64,000 bases of DNA from Lentimicrobium saccharophilum (GCF_001192835.1 NZ_DF968183.1:124001-188000); one strand, 5' to 3'. Counted from the first letter of the stretch, positions 25,742-35,923 are shown. Program-made: numbers and translations. The notes: a model not told the origin generated them from the letters alone.

Positions 25742-26575
25742 TCAGGCAGTGGGATCCGCAGCCAATGCGGCATTCTCTTCAATATTGCAGAATGCATCGG
25801 CCTGCTCAATCGATTTTGACAGGTCATTAATGAATCTGACCATCGGGCCACCGTCAATGACATCGTGATCAAGCAGAACAGTAACATTAAGAATGTCGCG
25901 GATAACCACCTCATTATTCACAACTACTGCTTTCTGAATTACCGAACCAATGCCAAAGGTTACCGGATGAACCGAAATCGGAATAAACCATCCGTTGATT
26001 TTTCTTATCATTCCAAGGGAGGTCACTGAAACACTGCCCATTTTGCTGAACGCGGTTTTGGGATGGTTCAGGATATACTGCCATATAAAACGCCGCATAA
26101 ATCCGGGTAAACAGTAATAGATTGTTTCGGCCATGGTTTGCCTGCGGTGAAGCAACATGTCATTTCCGGAAATTTTCTGATTTCTGGCATTTTCAATCTC
26201 CCGGGTTATTTCAGGTATTGATTTCCCGTTTACTTTCTGAATCAGTAACGGAATGGGAACTTTCTCACCGTCAATCATTTTTTCTACAAGCATTGAGATA
26301 TTGATGTCATCAAAACTGATGATCCTGCGCCTGCCAGCCCGAAATGAAGCCGCTTTGCCGTGTTTTGCAAGGGTGTTTCCGATCGATTTGAGTATCCACG
26401 CATTAAAAGAAACTGTTTTACCCGCTCTTTTTACTTCCCTGAGTTTTTTCCGGCCTTCGCTCACATCAAACTCAAGCAGGGCGCTGATATGGTGTTTTTT
26501 TTTGCCTGCCGACATTACATCGAAAGTGGCAATGCGCGATAACGGAAATCTGTGATATGTATGACCGGGCTTCAT
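25742..26575 (-). CDS. Free-standing 2-oxoacid dehydrogenase E2-type acyltransferase domain
   Basis: A 277-residue protein made only of the E2/CAT-like catalytic domain, without lipoyl or E1/E3-binding domains. The active-site motif HDVIDGGPMVRFI (HxxxDG) is intact, and VTSLGMI and VNNEVVIRDI match the core. I took the ATG at 26573-26575 (MKPGHTYHRFPLSRIATFDV); the longer frame adds 24 unrelated residues. Such isolated domains occur in many Bacteroidota; they may be acyltransferases of unknown substrate. No E1 or E3 gene is nearby. Confidence 0.8.
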   Translation of the reverse strand: MKPGHTYHRFPLSRIATFDVMSAGKKKHHISALLEFDVSEGRKKLREVKRAGKTVSFNAWILKSIGNTLAKHGKAASFRAGRRRIISFDDINISMLVEKMIDGEKVPIPLLIQKVNGKSIPEITREIENARNQKISGNDMLLHRRQTMAETIYYCLPGFMRRFIWQYILNHPKTAFSKMGSVSVTSLGMIRKINGWFIPISVHPVTFGIGSVIQKAVVVNNEVVIRDILNVTVLLDHDVIDGGPMVRFINDLSKSIEQADAFCNIEENAALAADPTA

Positions 26576-26749
26576 ACGGGTTAAATTAATGGAACCAAAA
26601 TTTAATAAGATAAAAGCGGAAAACCGCCTTAAGTCTGGTTTTTTCAACGGATTGGCCCCGGCTTTTATATAATCACCGGGGGTGAATTGAAGTTGCTGAT
26701 TTATCCTGAAAGTTCAATAGTTCCTAGGAAAATTTCTGGATTAACTGAA

Positions 26750-26782
26750 CATGGCCGGGTTCCTGTCAGGGTTCCGGCCATG
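26750..26782 (-). terminator. Hairpin after the S9 peptidase gene
   Basis: CATGGCCGG (26750-26758) and CCGGCCATG (26774-26782) form a 9-bp GC-rich stem. It lies about 37 bases past the peptidase stop on the minus strand but lacks a T-run, so it may be a factor-dependent or weak terminator. Confidence 0.4.
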
Positions 26783-26818
26783 CGCAGTTTGAAGATTAAC
26801 TATTAATGTCAATGGCCG

Positions 26819-28912
26819 TTACTTCAGATAGGTGTCGAGCCAATTGAAGAATTCCCTTTGCCAGAGGATTGAATTTTGCGGTTTAAGTACAAAGTGCGTC
26901 TCATTGGGGAAGAACAGAAAGCGGCTTGGGATGCCCTTCAGCTGATTGGCATTGAATGCCTGCATGCCCTGTGTATAAGGAATCCGGAAGTCATATCCGC
27001 CATGCACTACCAGCATGGGTGTGTCCCAGTTGCCCACAAAGTTGTGCGGTGAGAAGTCATAGCTCTTCGGGCGGGGATTGTCATAGAAAGCGCCCTTGTA
27101 ATCAAAATTGACAAAGAACATCTCCTCGGTTTCAAGGTACATGCTTTCAAAATTGAAGATTCCGCAATGAGAGATAAAGGTTTTAAAGCGTTTGTTGTGG
27201 TTGCCTGCAAGCCAATACACGGAGAAGCCGCCGTAACTTGCACCTACTGCGCCAAGCCTGTTTTCGTCCACCCATGGCTCTGCCGCAACTGAATCAATGG
27301 CCGTTAGGTAGTCCTTCATGTTTTGCCCGCCGTAATCACCGCTGATCTGATCGTTCCACTCCTGCCCGAAAGTAGGCAGGCCCCTGCGGTTAGGCGCTAC
27401 CACCACATAATCGTTGGCAGCCATCATCTGGAAGTTCCAGCGGTATGAAAAAAACTGGCTTACAGCACTTTGAGGGCCGCCCTGGCAGTAGAGCAAGGCA
27501 GGGTACTGTTTTGCCGGGTCAAAATCAGGCGGAAGGATAACCCAAACAAGCATTTTCTTGCCGTCGGTAGTAGTGATCCAGCGTTTCTCCGATTTTCCGA
27601 GCTTTACATTTTTCAGGATGTGACGGTTGGTGAAGGTCAGTTGCTCCTCACTGCCGTCGGGCCTGACCCTGAAGACCTCAGTGGGAAGGTCATGACGCAT
27701 TTTTGTAATAATCAGGTCGTTGCCATCTATGGCATAAGATTGTATGTCGTGATCTCCGCTGGTTAGCCGGGTAATCTTTTTTGAAGCGAGTTCCATTTTG
27801 TAAACCTGATAGGTGGCATGAATCCCGCTGATGAAGTAGAGGTATTTTCCGTCGGCACTGAAACTGAACTGGGATGAACTTTGGTCAAACCCTTCGGAAA
27901 GGTCCGTATAAACGCGGCTTTTGATGCTTACTGCCTGTCCTGCTTTGGGCTTCAGGTCTTTTTTTAGTTTCTCAAGTGCTTTCGGGTTAAATTCAACCAT
28001 CATAATGCGGTCTTTGTCGGCTTCAAAGCCGGGAGTCTCCATACTGCGCCAGACCAACCTGGAACCATCCGGTGAAAACACCGGATCCTGGTCGTATCCG
28101 GGATTGCTTTCGCTCAGGTTTTCCGTGGTGCCTGAAGTAAGGTTGTACAGATAAATATCACTGTTTGTACTGACCGCATATTCCCTGCCTTTGAGTTTTT
28201 TGCAGGTGTATGCCAGTGCTTTGCTGTCGGGCGACCATACAATCTGCTCCATTCCTCCGAAAGGAGTCATCGGGCTGTCCCAGGGCTCGCCCGGCATAAT
28301 GTCTTTCCCTTCTCCGGGTTTGCCATTATTGTAAGGCGCAATAAAAATATGACTGTATGCATAGTCGTGCCAGCTGTCCCAGTGCCGGTACATCAGGTCG
28401 TCGTAAATCAATGCATCGGCGAGGGGGAGGTCGGGATACCTGTCGTGAACATCCTGCTCGATTTTTACATCCTTTGTATATGCTATATATTGCATATCAG
28501 GTGAGTACAAAAAGCCATTGATGCCCCCTTCTATATTGGAGATCTGCTCTTTGTTCTCCCCGTGAGGTCCCATTTCCCATAATTGGACAGAACCTGACTC
28601 GGCCGAAAGAAACCCGATCTTTTTTCCATCAGGTCTCCATATGGCATTGAATTCACTGCCGGTGAATTCGGTTAACCGGCGCGGTGATTCCGCATTGGGA
28701 TCCAGCTTATAGATATCCCGGTTTCCTTTATTGGTTTCCGCATTATACCAGGTAACACCGTAAATAATGCTTCCGCCCTGTGGGGCAAGCTGAACATCAC
28801 CCACGCGGCCCAGTTTCCACATGGTTTCGGCTGTAAATCTTTCCTGTGCAAGGCCTGTAAAAGTCATGCCCGCCATTAAAAATGCAGACATGAACAATCG
28901 TAAATTTTTCAT
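26819..28912 (-). CDS. S9-family prolyl-oligopeptidase-like serine peptidase
   Basis: A 697-residue protein with a signal peptide (ends TFTGLAQ), an N-terminal seven-bladed TolB/DPP-type propeller (repeats like YSPDMQYIAYT, WSPDSKALAYT, FSPDGSRLVWR, FSADGKYLYFI) and a C-terminal alpha/beta-hydrolase: nucleophile GASYGGFS, Asp in HGGYDFRIPYTQG and His in FFPNETHFVLKP. It is an acylaminoacyl- or dipeptidyl-peptidase type enzyme that trims peptides in the periplasm. Full-length and apparently active. Confidence 0.93.
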   Translation of the reverse strand: MKNLRLFMSAFLMAGMTFTGLAQERFTAETMWKLGRVGDVQLAPQGGSIIYGVTWYNAETNKGNRDIYKLDPNAESPRRLTEFTGSEFNAIWRPDGKKIGFLSAESGSVQLWEMGPHGENKEQISNIEGGINGFLYSPDMQYIAYTKDVKIEQDVHDRYPDLPLADALIYDDLMYRHWDSWHDYAYSHIFIAPYNNGKPGEGKDIMPGEPWDSPMTPFGGMEQIVWSPDSKALAYTCKKLKGREYAVSTNSDIYLYNLTSGTTENLSESNPGYDQDPVFSPDGSRLVWRSMETPGFEADKDRIMMVEFNPKALEKLKKDLKPKAGQAVSIKSRVYTDLSEGFDQSSSQFSFSADGKYLYFISGIHATYQVYKMELASKKITRLTSGDHDIQSYAIDGNDLIITKMRHDLPTEVFRVRPDGSEEQLTFTNRHILKNVKLGKSEKRWITTTDGKKMLVWVILPPDFDPAKQYPALLYCQGGPQSAVSQFFSYRWNFQMMAANDYVVVAPNRRGLPTFGQEWNDQISGDYGGQNMKDYLTAIDSVAAEPWVDENRLGAVGASYGGFSVYWLAGNHNKRFKTFISHCGIFNFESMYLETEEMFFVNFDYKGAFYDNPRPKSYDFSPHNFVGNWDTPMLVVHGGYDFRIPYTQGMQAFNANQLKGIPSRFLFFPNETHFVLKPQNSILWQREFFNWLDTYLK

Positions 28913-29233
28913 CTTCTGGATTTATTCGTTTGAAATGCTAAAGTAGGAAAATCCTCATTCAATCGGTCAATGCCGGTGAATATTCCCATCCCGATAGTAA
29001 AAAATTGTCCCGAAGATGGAAAATATGTCCTGAAATGGGATGTAGGTTTATAGACATTGTTTATAAATCTATGATAATGAATTGTATAAAATACTGGCGG
29101 GGAGTTTGATGTGTATTTAACGTCTGCGTAAATTCAGAACAGAAATCTCTATAGCTTTGCATTGAAAGATAAAACTGTATCAGGCAGATTACCGGATGAA
29201 ATAAATTGAACCAGCAAGGTCGGAACCTGAAGT
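28913..29233. other. Divergent intergenic region before the hybrid histidine kinase
   Basis: Gene-free. TAGCTTTG (29152-29159) fits the -7 element for the plus-strand kinase, 74 bases before its ATG. No convincing box was found for the S9 peptidase. Confidence 0.45.
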
Positions 29234-31567
29234 ATGGGAATCAGAAAATTAATTAAACAGCCACGGCAGGCAAATGGCAATACATTACTGATTTGTATTG
29301 ATCATAATGGAATCATCAATTCACTGGAGGGGCCGGTGATTCATCTTTTGGGTTATCAACCTGATTATCTGATGGGTAGAGTTTTCAGAGAGTTTATCCC
29401 TGATGAAGATGAGCACAAACTTAACTGCCTGTTTGATAACTGCACCGACCGCAGTGAATTCAGGGTGCGCCGAAGTGATGGAAGCCTGATGTATGCGGAT
29501 GCCTTTGTTTACGATGTGTTTGACGATACACACACGCACCTTGGTTATTGCCTGAGAATTTACGATATGACTGCGCGTATGGCACAGATTAACAGCCTTA
29601 TCGAAAATGAGGAAAAGTTTCTGGCCATTATTGACAATACAAGAGATATCATTTGTATATTCAGGGATCGTAAGATATTGTATATCAATGAAGTTTCGGT
29701 GAAAATGCTGGGTTATCCCAGAGAGGAACTTTACAGAAGGGATTATTTTTCTTTGTTTTCGGAAAATGACCGTGAACGTGTTGAAGAGTACGAACTCGTG
29801 AATAAGGATAAGCGGGCCGGAAGGTGGAACTTTATTGCCGAGCTGATTACGGCTGAAGGTAAAAAGCTGATCTGCGAGTTTGATATCAAATCAATTCGCT
29901 ATGGAGGATCTAAAGCCTCCATGGCTGTGATTCATGATATAACTGATTATACGCTTGCCCTTGCGGAGCTTACACAGGCTAAGCAGGAGGCTGAGTCGGC
30001 GAATCGTATAAAGTCTGATTTCCTTGCGATGATGAGTCACGAGATCAGAACTCCGTTGAATGGGGTGATCGGGATGACGAATTTGTTGCTGAATACCGGA
30101 TTGACAGCAGTTCAGCGGGATTACGCAGAGAACATACAGGCTTCCGGAGAGAATCTGATTTCAATTATCAACGATATTCTCGATCTGACCAAAATTGATT
30201 CAGGCAGAATGGAGCTTGAAAGTGAAGCGTTTGAATTGCAGGTTTGTATTGAGGATACCCTCGACCTGCTGGCATATAAAGCCATTGAAAAGCAACTGGA
30301 CCTGCTTTATTTTATAGAACATGATGTTCCCACTGTATTAAAGGGAGATGTACTCAGGTTGCGGCAGATATTGCTGAACCTGGTGAGCAATGCCATTAAA
30401 TTCACCAGTAGCGGAGAGATTTTTATTTCTGTTCAGCTGCTGGGTCAATCAGCGGATGAAGTTGAGCTGAAATTTCAGGTCAAGGATACCGGGATCGGTA
30501 TTGATCCTGATAAAATAGCGCACCTGTTCGAGGCATTTGTTCAGGCTGACAGTTCAACGACCCGTAAATACGGAGGCACCGGGCTGGGCCTGGCTATTTC
30601 GAAACGCCTGGTAAGCCTTATGGGTGGCGAAATCTGGGCACAAAGTGAACCCGGTAAAGGCTCGGAATTCTTTTTTACCATTAAAGCGAAGACTTCACTG
30701 GTGGCCAAGCCCAGGCTGAGGGTAAAAGGGAATGTTGTGCAGTTGAAGGATCGCAGGGTGTTGATTGTCGATGACAATCAGACGAATTGCCAGATCCTTA
30801 AATTACATTTTGAAAGCTGGGGAATGAAGCCTGTAATCGCTGAATCGGGTCAGGCGGCGCTGTCAATGCTTGAAAACGAAAGCGCTTTCCATATTGCTGT
30901 TCTTGATTACCAGATGCCCGGGATGGATGGTATTCAACTGGCAAGAAAAATAAGAAGAATGGGCAGGTATGAAAAACTTCCCCTGATTTTATTATCTTCG
31001 TCAGGCGATCACGAACAGCATTCAGCCGGCCTCTTTGATGCCAGACTTCTTAAACCTGTCAGAATCAAAGGCCTGTTTGATGAGGTATTGCATATCATGA
31101 CCGATATTGAAAAAAGAAGAAAAATGGCAGAACCTCAAACCAACCAGATAGATGTTAACCTGAGTCAGCGACTTCCTTTGCGTATACTGGTTGCTGAGGA
31201 TAATCTGGTAAATCAGAAACTTGCCATTTCTTTGCTCAACCTTATGGGTTATAAGGTAGATGCCGTGCTCAACGGGGCTGAAGTGCTCAAAATTATGAAT
31301 GAGAAAGAATATGACATTATCCTGATGGATCTTCAGATGCCTGAAATGAACGGCATTGAGGCAACAATCAGGATCAGGGAAATTTATCCTCCGGAAAAGC
31401 AGCCCCATATTATCGCCATTACTGCCAATGCCATGCTGGGCGACAGGGAAAAATGCCTTGAAGCCGGTATGGTTGATTATATGTCAAAGCCAATTAAAAT
31501 TTTTGAGTTGCAGGCAGCCCTTGAGAAATGGGGTGCTTTGAAACTGGAAAGCCGGAAAATCGGTTGA
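29234..31567 (+). CDS. Hybrid sensor histidine kinase, PAS-PAS-HisKA-HATPase-REC-REC
   Basis: A 777-residue cytoplasmic kinase without membrane helices. Two PAS domains (about 15-120 and 125-245), HisKA with His269 (FLAMMSHEIRTPLNG), HATPase_c (NLVSNAIKFT, DTGIGIDPDKI, GGTGLGLAIS), then two receiver domains with phospho-Asp558 (VLDYQMPGMDG) and Asp699 (LMDLQMPEMNG). There is no Hpt or DNA-binding output, so the phosphate must pass to a separate partner. No response regulator gene is adjacent; the lone receiver protein at 62.8 kb is too far to call. The signal is unknown but must be cytoplasmic. Confidence 0.95.
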   Translation: MGIRKLIKQPRQANGNTLLICIDHNGIINSLEGPVIHLLGYQPDYLMGRVFREFIPDEDEHKLNCLFDNCTDRSEFRVRRSDGSLMYADAFVYDVFDDTHTHLGYCLRIYDMTARMAQINSLIENEEKFLAIIDNTRDIICIFRDRKILYINEVSVKMLGYPREELYRRDYFSLFSENDRERVEEYELVNKDKRAGRWNFIAELITAEGKKLICEFDIKSIRYGGSKASMAVIHDITDYTLALAELTQAKQEAESANRIKSDFLAMMSHEIRTPLNGVIGMTNLLLNTGLTAVQRDYAENIQASGENLISIINDILDLTKIDSGRMELESEAFELQVCIEDTLDLLAYKAIEKQLDLLYFIEHDVPTVLKGDVLRLRQILLNLVSNAIKFTSSGEIFISVQLLGQSADEVELKFQVKDTGIGIDPDKIAHLFEAFVQADSSTTRKYGGTGLGLAISKRLVSLMGGEIWAQSEPGKGSEFFFTIKAKTSLVAKPRLRVKGNVVQLKDRRVLIVDDNQTNCQILKLHFESWGMKPVIAESGQAALSMLENESAFHIAVLDYQMPGMDGIQLARKIRRMGRYEKLPLILLSSSGDHEQHSAGLFDARLLKPVRIKGLFDEVLHIMTDIEKRRKMAEPQTNQIDVNLSQRLPLRILVAEDNLVNQKLAISLLNLMGYKVDAVLNGAEVLKIMNEKEYDIILMDLQMPEMNGIEATIRIREIYPPEKQPHIIAITANAMLGDREKCLEAGMVDYMSKPIKIFELQAALEKWGALKLESRKIG

Positions 31568-31603
31568 TGCTGTTTACCAATTGCGGAATTAAAACTTCAG
31601 AGT

Positions 31604-31638
31604 AATAACCTGCCCGGATCACAGCCAGGCAGGTTATT
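31604..31638. terminator. Bidirectional terminator hairpin
   Basis: AATAACCTGCC (31604-31614) and GGCAGGTTATT (31628-31638) form a perfect 11-bp stem between the converging kinase and GH31 genes; the plus side continues with a short T-rich stretch (GCTTTTC). Confidence 0.75.
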
Positions 31639-31654
31639 GCTTTTCAGGTCAAAT

Positions 31655-34117
31655 TTATTCCCATTTGATGACCATTTTTGCGTCCTTCAAGGCAAATCCG
31701 GCATTCAGGGTTTTAAGGGGTTTATGCAAGTTCTCCAGATAGTGAGGGTCGCCCGGCTCTAATGCGTTGAAGAGGTCGGTGAGGCCTTTTGCAGCCGTAA
31801 GTTTTTCCCCGTCAAGCCAGAACCGGGTGCCATCCGGAAAGCCATGCAGAATCAGTTTGACTTCCCTGATTTGACTTGCTTTTGAACCAGTGGCCTTTTC
31901 AAGGACTACTTCATGGCGATCAGGATCAAAAGACATCCTGCGACTGTAAAAGTTGCCCTGCTCGTAATTATATGAAGTGCCGTCGTCTTCGTAATAAATA
32001 AAAGATGAATTATTGTGGCCATAAAAGATATGCAGGAAAAGGGTTCCCCCGGGGCTTTCTGCTGTGCTTTGCACCGGTTTCTGCATGGGGATTACGGAGC
32101 CTGCTTTCACATAAACGGGCAACTTATGCAACGGGGATTCTGCGATCACTTCGTTGTTCCCGTTCAGTTTTATCCCGCTGTGCAGATCATACCATTCACC
32201 GGCCGGCAGGTAAACTTTTACGAGATCTCGGGTGCTTTCAACCGGAGCCACAAGAATGGATGATCCGAAAAGATATTGATTCTGATAGGCATACTGGTAG
32301 ATCTTATCATCGAAGGTATAATCAATCGCCAGACTGCGGGCAACCGGCATACCGTTGAGTGATGATTCGCGGAAGCAGCTGTATATATATGGCAGCAACT
32401 TGTATCGCAGTGTGATGTAATTGCGCGAGATGTTTTCAACCATTTCTCCGTACGCCCAGGGTTCTGCCTGGCGGGTGTCGTAATGGGTATGGCTTCTGAA
32501 GAAGGGACTGAATGCCCCGATGCCAATCCAGCGGGCAAAAAGGGCGGGGGAGGCATCTTTACTGAAGCCGCCCACATCAACCCCGGTAAAAGCTACCCCA
32601 CTGAGACCGATGCTGTTTACCAGCCGGCATCCCAACATCATATGCTCGTCGGTTGCCTGGTTGTCGCCTGTCCACAGGGCGGTGTAGCGCTGCAATCCGG
32701 AGTAACCGGCACGGGTAAGGATCAGCGGCCGGTGGTCGTTCATCAGCTTTCGGGTGCCTTCGTAAGTGCTTTTCGACATCAGCAGACCGTATACATTTTT
32801 GGCTTCGCGGTAAGAAGTCTTCCTGCCTTCCCAGTCGAACTCTACCAGGTGTGGGGTGTAACCGTTGCCCCAGGAAGCAATTTCATTCATATCGTTCCAG
32901 AAACCTGTGACGCCGTCGTTCACCAGCCCCCTGAACTTTTCGCCCCACCATTCGCGGGCCGCAGGCTTGGTGAAATCGGGAAAGTGGCACCATCCGGGCC
33001 ATACCTGAGCAGTGTAAACGGCTCCGTCTGGATATTTGGCAAATATATCCTTTTGAAGTCCGTCTTCATAAGCTTCATAGCCTTTTTCAACCTTAATGCC
33101 GGGATCCACGATCAATGTGGTATGGATGCCCATTGCTTTCAGATCTGAAAGAAGCTTTGCCGGATTGCTGAAACGGTCGGGATGCCAGGTGAAGATCTTG
33201 TATGCGTCCATGTGATGAATGTCGAGGTAGATCACATCGAGCGGAATCCTGCGGTCGCGGAAGTTCTGAGCGGTGTTCAATACTTCCGTATCAGGGAAGT
33301 AACTCCAGCGGCATTGCTGGTATCCCAATGCCCACAGTGGCGGCATGGTCATCCGGCCGGTGAGGTGGGTATATTGTTCCAGGATGCCTGCTACTGAAGG
33401 GGCGTGCATGAAGTAGTAGTCCATTTCACCGTCATCGGCGCTGAAAGAACTGAAACGGTCGTTGCTGGCTCCGAAGTTAAAGCGGCTGCGGTGGCTGTTG
33501 TCCATAAATATCCCGTAAACCAGGCTGTCGTGCATACCGATGTAAAAAGGTATAGTAACATAAAGGGGATCATCGTTGGGACCATACCTGGGATTGTCGG
33601 TATTCCAGTTGTCGTAAGCCGATCCGCGGCGGTCGAGGTTGCCGGTTTTTTCGCCCAGGCCGATGAAGCGTTCCCCATCAAGCAATTGTTTGTAGGTGGT
33701 GACTTCAGTGCCTATCCAGGCTGTTCCGAAGGCCGGATCGTCGGTGTTAAGCAGGCGGCCGTCAGGGTTGTAAAAACTGAAGCGTACGGGATTGCGGCTG
33801 ATGTCGAGCCGCAGCGCATCCGTGCGCACTACAAGCCGGTCCTGTGTTTCCTCCAGTGTATAACCGGCTTCACCGGGATCGGCCACTACCGCGTATGAAA
33901 AGTCATTCCTGAAATCGTCCTTCACAATTCTGACCCGCACAATGCCGGATTCATAAACGGTAAGTTCGGCCCTGCCGTAATCTGTATTCAACAACAGCCT
34001 TTGCCCTTCCCTGCTGAAGGTGGTGAGATTGCCAAGACTCCTGCTGAGTGAACCCTGTGTAAATGCCTGACTCATAAGCAATGTAGATAACGCCAGTGTG
34101 AGTATTGTTTTCTTCAT
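31655..34117 (-). CDS. GH31 alpha-glucosidase
   Basis: An 820-residue glycoside hydrolase with a signal peptide (ends SQAFTQG). N-terminal beta-sandwich, then the (beta/alpha)8 barrel with VIYLDIHHMDAYKIFTW, the nucleophile Asp in GFWNDMNEIASW, the acid/base Asp in LWTGDNQATDEHM, and the C-terminal sheet domains (SILVAPVEST, then PAGEWYDLHSG). It releases alpha-linked glucose from maltodextrins, or a related alpha-linkage, outside the cytoplasm. It follows the GH13 gene by 64 bases on the same strand, so the pair probably degrade alpha-glucans together. Confidence 0.94.
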   Translation of the reverse strand: MKKTILTLALSTLLMSQAFTQGSLSRSLGNLTTFSREGQRLLLNTDYGRAELTVYESGIVRVRIVKDDFRNDFSYAVVADPGEAGYTLEETQDRLVVRTDALRLDISRNPVRFSFYNPDGRLLNTDDPAFGTAWIGTEVTTYKQLLDGERFIGLGEKTGNLDRRGSAYDNWNTDNPRYGPNDDPLYVTIPFYIGMHDSLVYGIFMDNSHRSRFNFGASNDRFSSFSADDGEMDYYFMHAPSVAGILEQYTHLTGRMTMPPLWALGYQQCRWSYFPDTEVLNTAQNFRDRRIPLDVIYLDIHHMDAYKIFTWHPDRFSNPAKLLSDLKAMGIHTTLIVDPGIKVEKGYEAYEDGLQKDIFAKYPDGAVYTAQVWPGWCHFPDFTKPAAREWWGEKFRGLVNDGVTGFWNDMNEIASWGNGYTPHLVEFDWEGRKTSYREAKNVYGLLMSKSTYEGTRKLMNDHRPLILTRAGYSGLQRYTALWTGDNQATDEHMMLGCRLVNSIGLSGVAFTGVDVGGFSKDASPALFARWIGIGAFSPFFRSHTHYDTRQAEPWAYGEMVENISRNYITLRYKLLPYIYSCFRESSLNGMPVARSLAIDYTFDDKIYQYAYQNQYLFGSSILVAPVESTRDLVKVYLPAGEWYDLHSGIKLNGNNEVIAESPLHKLPVYVKAGSVIPMQKPVQSTAESPGGTLFLHIFYGHNNSSFIYYEDDGTSYNYEQGNFYSRRMSFDPDRHEVVLEKATGSKASQIREVKLILHGFPDGTRFWLDGEKLTAAKGLTDLFNALEPGDPHYLENLHKPLKTLNAGFALKDAKMVIKWE

Positions 34118-34181
34118 AAATCATATGTTTTTCCAAAACAGGCATTCTGCTGTTTCAGGATGAAATTTACCGGTATAACTG

Positions 34182-35555
34182 TTATCTGTAGTAAAGCTTA
34201 TAGCCCCATGCCGGAAGTTCTGCTGAATCACCTTTTCTGAATCTGGTTTCTTCACCGGAAAACAGTTCGGTATATTTTCCTTTATAGGCTTTACCACTCA
34301 GGGTGAATGAGACAGGTTCGGGACTAAGGTTCAACAGTACGAAAACTTTATGGTTTTCCTTCTCGCGGATAAACGCAAATACTTTCTCATCTGCATCCGT
34401 GTTGATCCTGAGCCAGTTTCCGCCCCAGGGGCCATTGTACAGGGCAGGGTTTGTCTTTTTCAGGTTCAGGATGGTTTTGTAAAATCCGGTCATGCTGTAA
34501 TTGCCCCATTCAACAGGATCTTTCTCGAAAAATTCCAGCCGCTTGTTGAGACCGGCCTCCTGCCCGGTATATACCAGCGGCATCCCTGGAACGGTGGCGG
34601 TAAGCACATAAAAAGCCTCAACCCCGTCACCCAGTCTTTCAGACTCGGTTCCGTTCCATGAGTTTTCGTCATGGTTCGTAATGAAATACATACGGTAGGC
34701 TCCTTCGGGATAAAGGGTGTCGTTCTTCTTCAGATAGGTTTCTATGTCGTTTGCATTGGCTTCACCTTTGGCAATTTTGTTTTTGATGTTATGAAATTCC
34801 CATCCGTACGACATGTCGAAAGCAGTGTGCAGCCAGGGTTTTTCACCTTCGGCCAGCATAAACACCGGTTTGATTTTGTCAAGTTCCTTCCTGACATTGT
34901 CCCAGAATGTTGCAGGAACAAGCTCTGCAACATCACAACGGTATCCGTCAATATCAAACTCCTTTACCCAGTATTTCATGGCTTCTAGCATGTAGTCGTT
35001 GGTTTCGTTGAATTCGTAATTGAAAGCTACAACATCGGTCCAATCGTAAGGAGAAATCATATTGCCAACCGAGTCCTTTTTATAATAATCTGGATTTTCA
35101 GTTACCAGCGGATTGTCCCAGGATGAATGATTGGCAACCCAATCCAGAATCACATACATCCCCGCTTCGTGGGCTTTCTTTACCAGTCGCTTAAAGTCTT
35201 CAGGCGTGCCGAATTCAGGATTAATCCCGTAATAATCTTTGATGGAGTAATAGCTGCCCAGGGTTCCTTTGCGGTTTAACTCTCCGATAGGGTGGATGGG
35301 CATAAGCCAGAGGATATCTGTTCCAAGTTCCTTAAGCCGCGGCAACTGGGATTCAACGGCAGCAAAGGTGCCTTCCGGAGAGAACTGTCTGATGTTCACT
35401 TCATAAATACTCAGGTTTTTACTCCATTCCGGATGTTTCACCTGCCCCGGATCCTGGCCGGCTGCCCCGGAATCTTTTGCCTGTTTGCAGGATGACAGGA
35501 TGCTTATCTGGGTTAAAACCAGTAAAGTGAAAAGGACTGAATTTCTGATTTTCAT
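34182..35555 (-). CDS. GH13 alpha-amylase-family lipoprotein
   Basis: A 457-residue GH13 enzyme. From the ATG at 35553-35555 it has a lipoprotein signal (MKIRNSVLFTLLVLTQISIL, then SSC). Conserved regions: DWVANHSSW, the nucleophile Asp in DGYRCDVAEL, the general acid Glu in MLAEGEKPW and the final Asp in ITNHDENSW. It acts on alpha-1,4-glucan at the cell surface or in the periplasm. A -7 element (35595-35602) overlaps the first codons of the longer open frame, which rules that start out. It is the first gene of an operon with the GH31 gene. Confidence 0.92.
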   Translation of the reverse strand: MKIRNSVLFTLLVLTQISILSSCKQAKDSGAAGQDPGQVKHPEWSKNLSIYEVNIRQFSPEGTFAAVESQLPRLKELGTDILWLMPIHPIGELNRKGTLGSYYSIKDYYGINPEFGTPEDFKRLVKKAHEAGMYVILDWVANHSSWDNPLVTENPDYYKKDSVGNMISPYDWTDVVAFNYEFNETNDYMLEAMKYWVKEFDIDGYRCDVAELVPATFWDNVRKELDKIKPVFMLAEGEKPWLHTAFDMSYGWEFHNIKNKIAKGEANANDIETYLKKNDTLYPEGAYRMYFITNHDENSWNGTESERLGDGVEAFYVLTATVPGMPLVYTGQEAGLNKRLEFFEKDPVEWGNYSMTGFYKTILNLKKTNPALYNGPWGGNWLRINTDADEKVFAFIREKENHKVFVLLNLSPEPVSFTLSGKAYKGKYTELFSGEETRFRKGDSAELPAWGYKLYYR

Positions 35556-35594
35556 TGATGTGTTTTTAAGTTTCGGAATATTGGCTTTCATACA

Positions 35595-35602
35595 CAAAGA
35601 TA
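35595..35602 (-). promoter_or_regulatory. -7 element of the GH13-GH31 operon
   Basis: Minus-strand TATCTTTG. Transcription would begin near 35589, leaving a leader of about 34 bases to the chosen ATG at 35555. Confidence 0.6.
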
Positions 35603-35885
35603 AACATTCTGGTAATTTCCGGGATCGATGATGCCTTGACTTATAAATGAATTACCCCTGTAATTCAGCCTGATTAATACTATTCGATAATATCAGGTAA
35701 ACAGGATGGGAGAGAACAGGGTATTATTTCTAAAATCAGGATTGATGACTCCGGCTGCCTGCAAGACCAATTAAGCCCCGGTACATTTTGAGGAAGGGAT
35801 GGGATTCAGCAGGTCTGTCAGATACTGATCATAGAATGGCCTTGCCGATTCCGGATCCCGGTGTGGATGAATTTTTATTTGATTC
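35603..35885. other. Gene-free stretch
   Basis: Between the GH13 promoter and the terminator of the M16 operon. No gene or repeat recognised. Confidence 0.4.
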
Positions 35886-35923
35886 AAAAAAAATCAGGCC
35901 ACGCTGGTTGAACGTGGCCTGAT
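35886..35923 (-). terminator. Terminator of the mgsA-HAD-M16-M16 operon
   Basis: Minus strand: ATCAGGCCACG (35923-35913), 9-nt loop, CGTGGCCTGAT (35903-35893), then eight T. It begins 17 bases past the stop of the 701-residue M16 protein. Confidence 0.93.
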
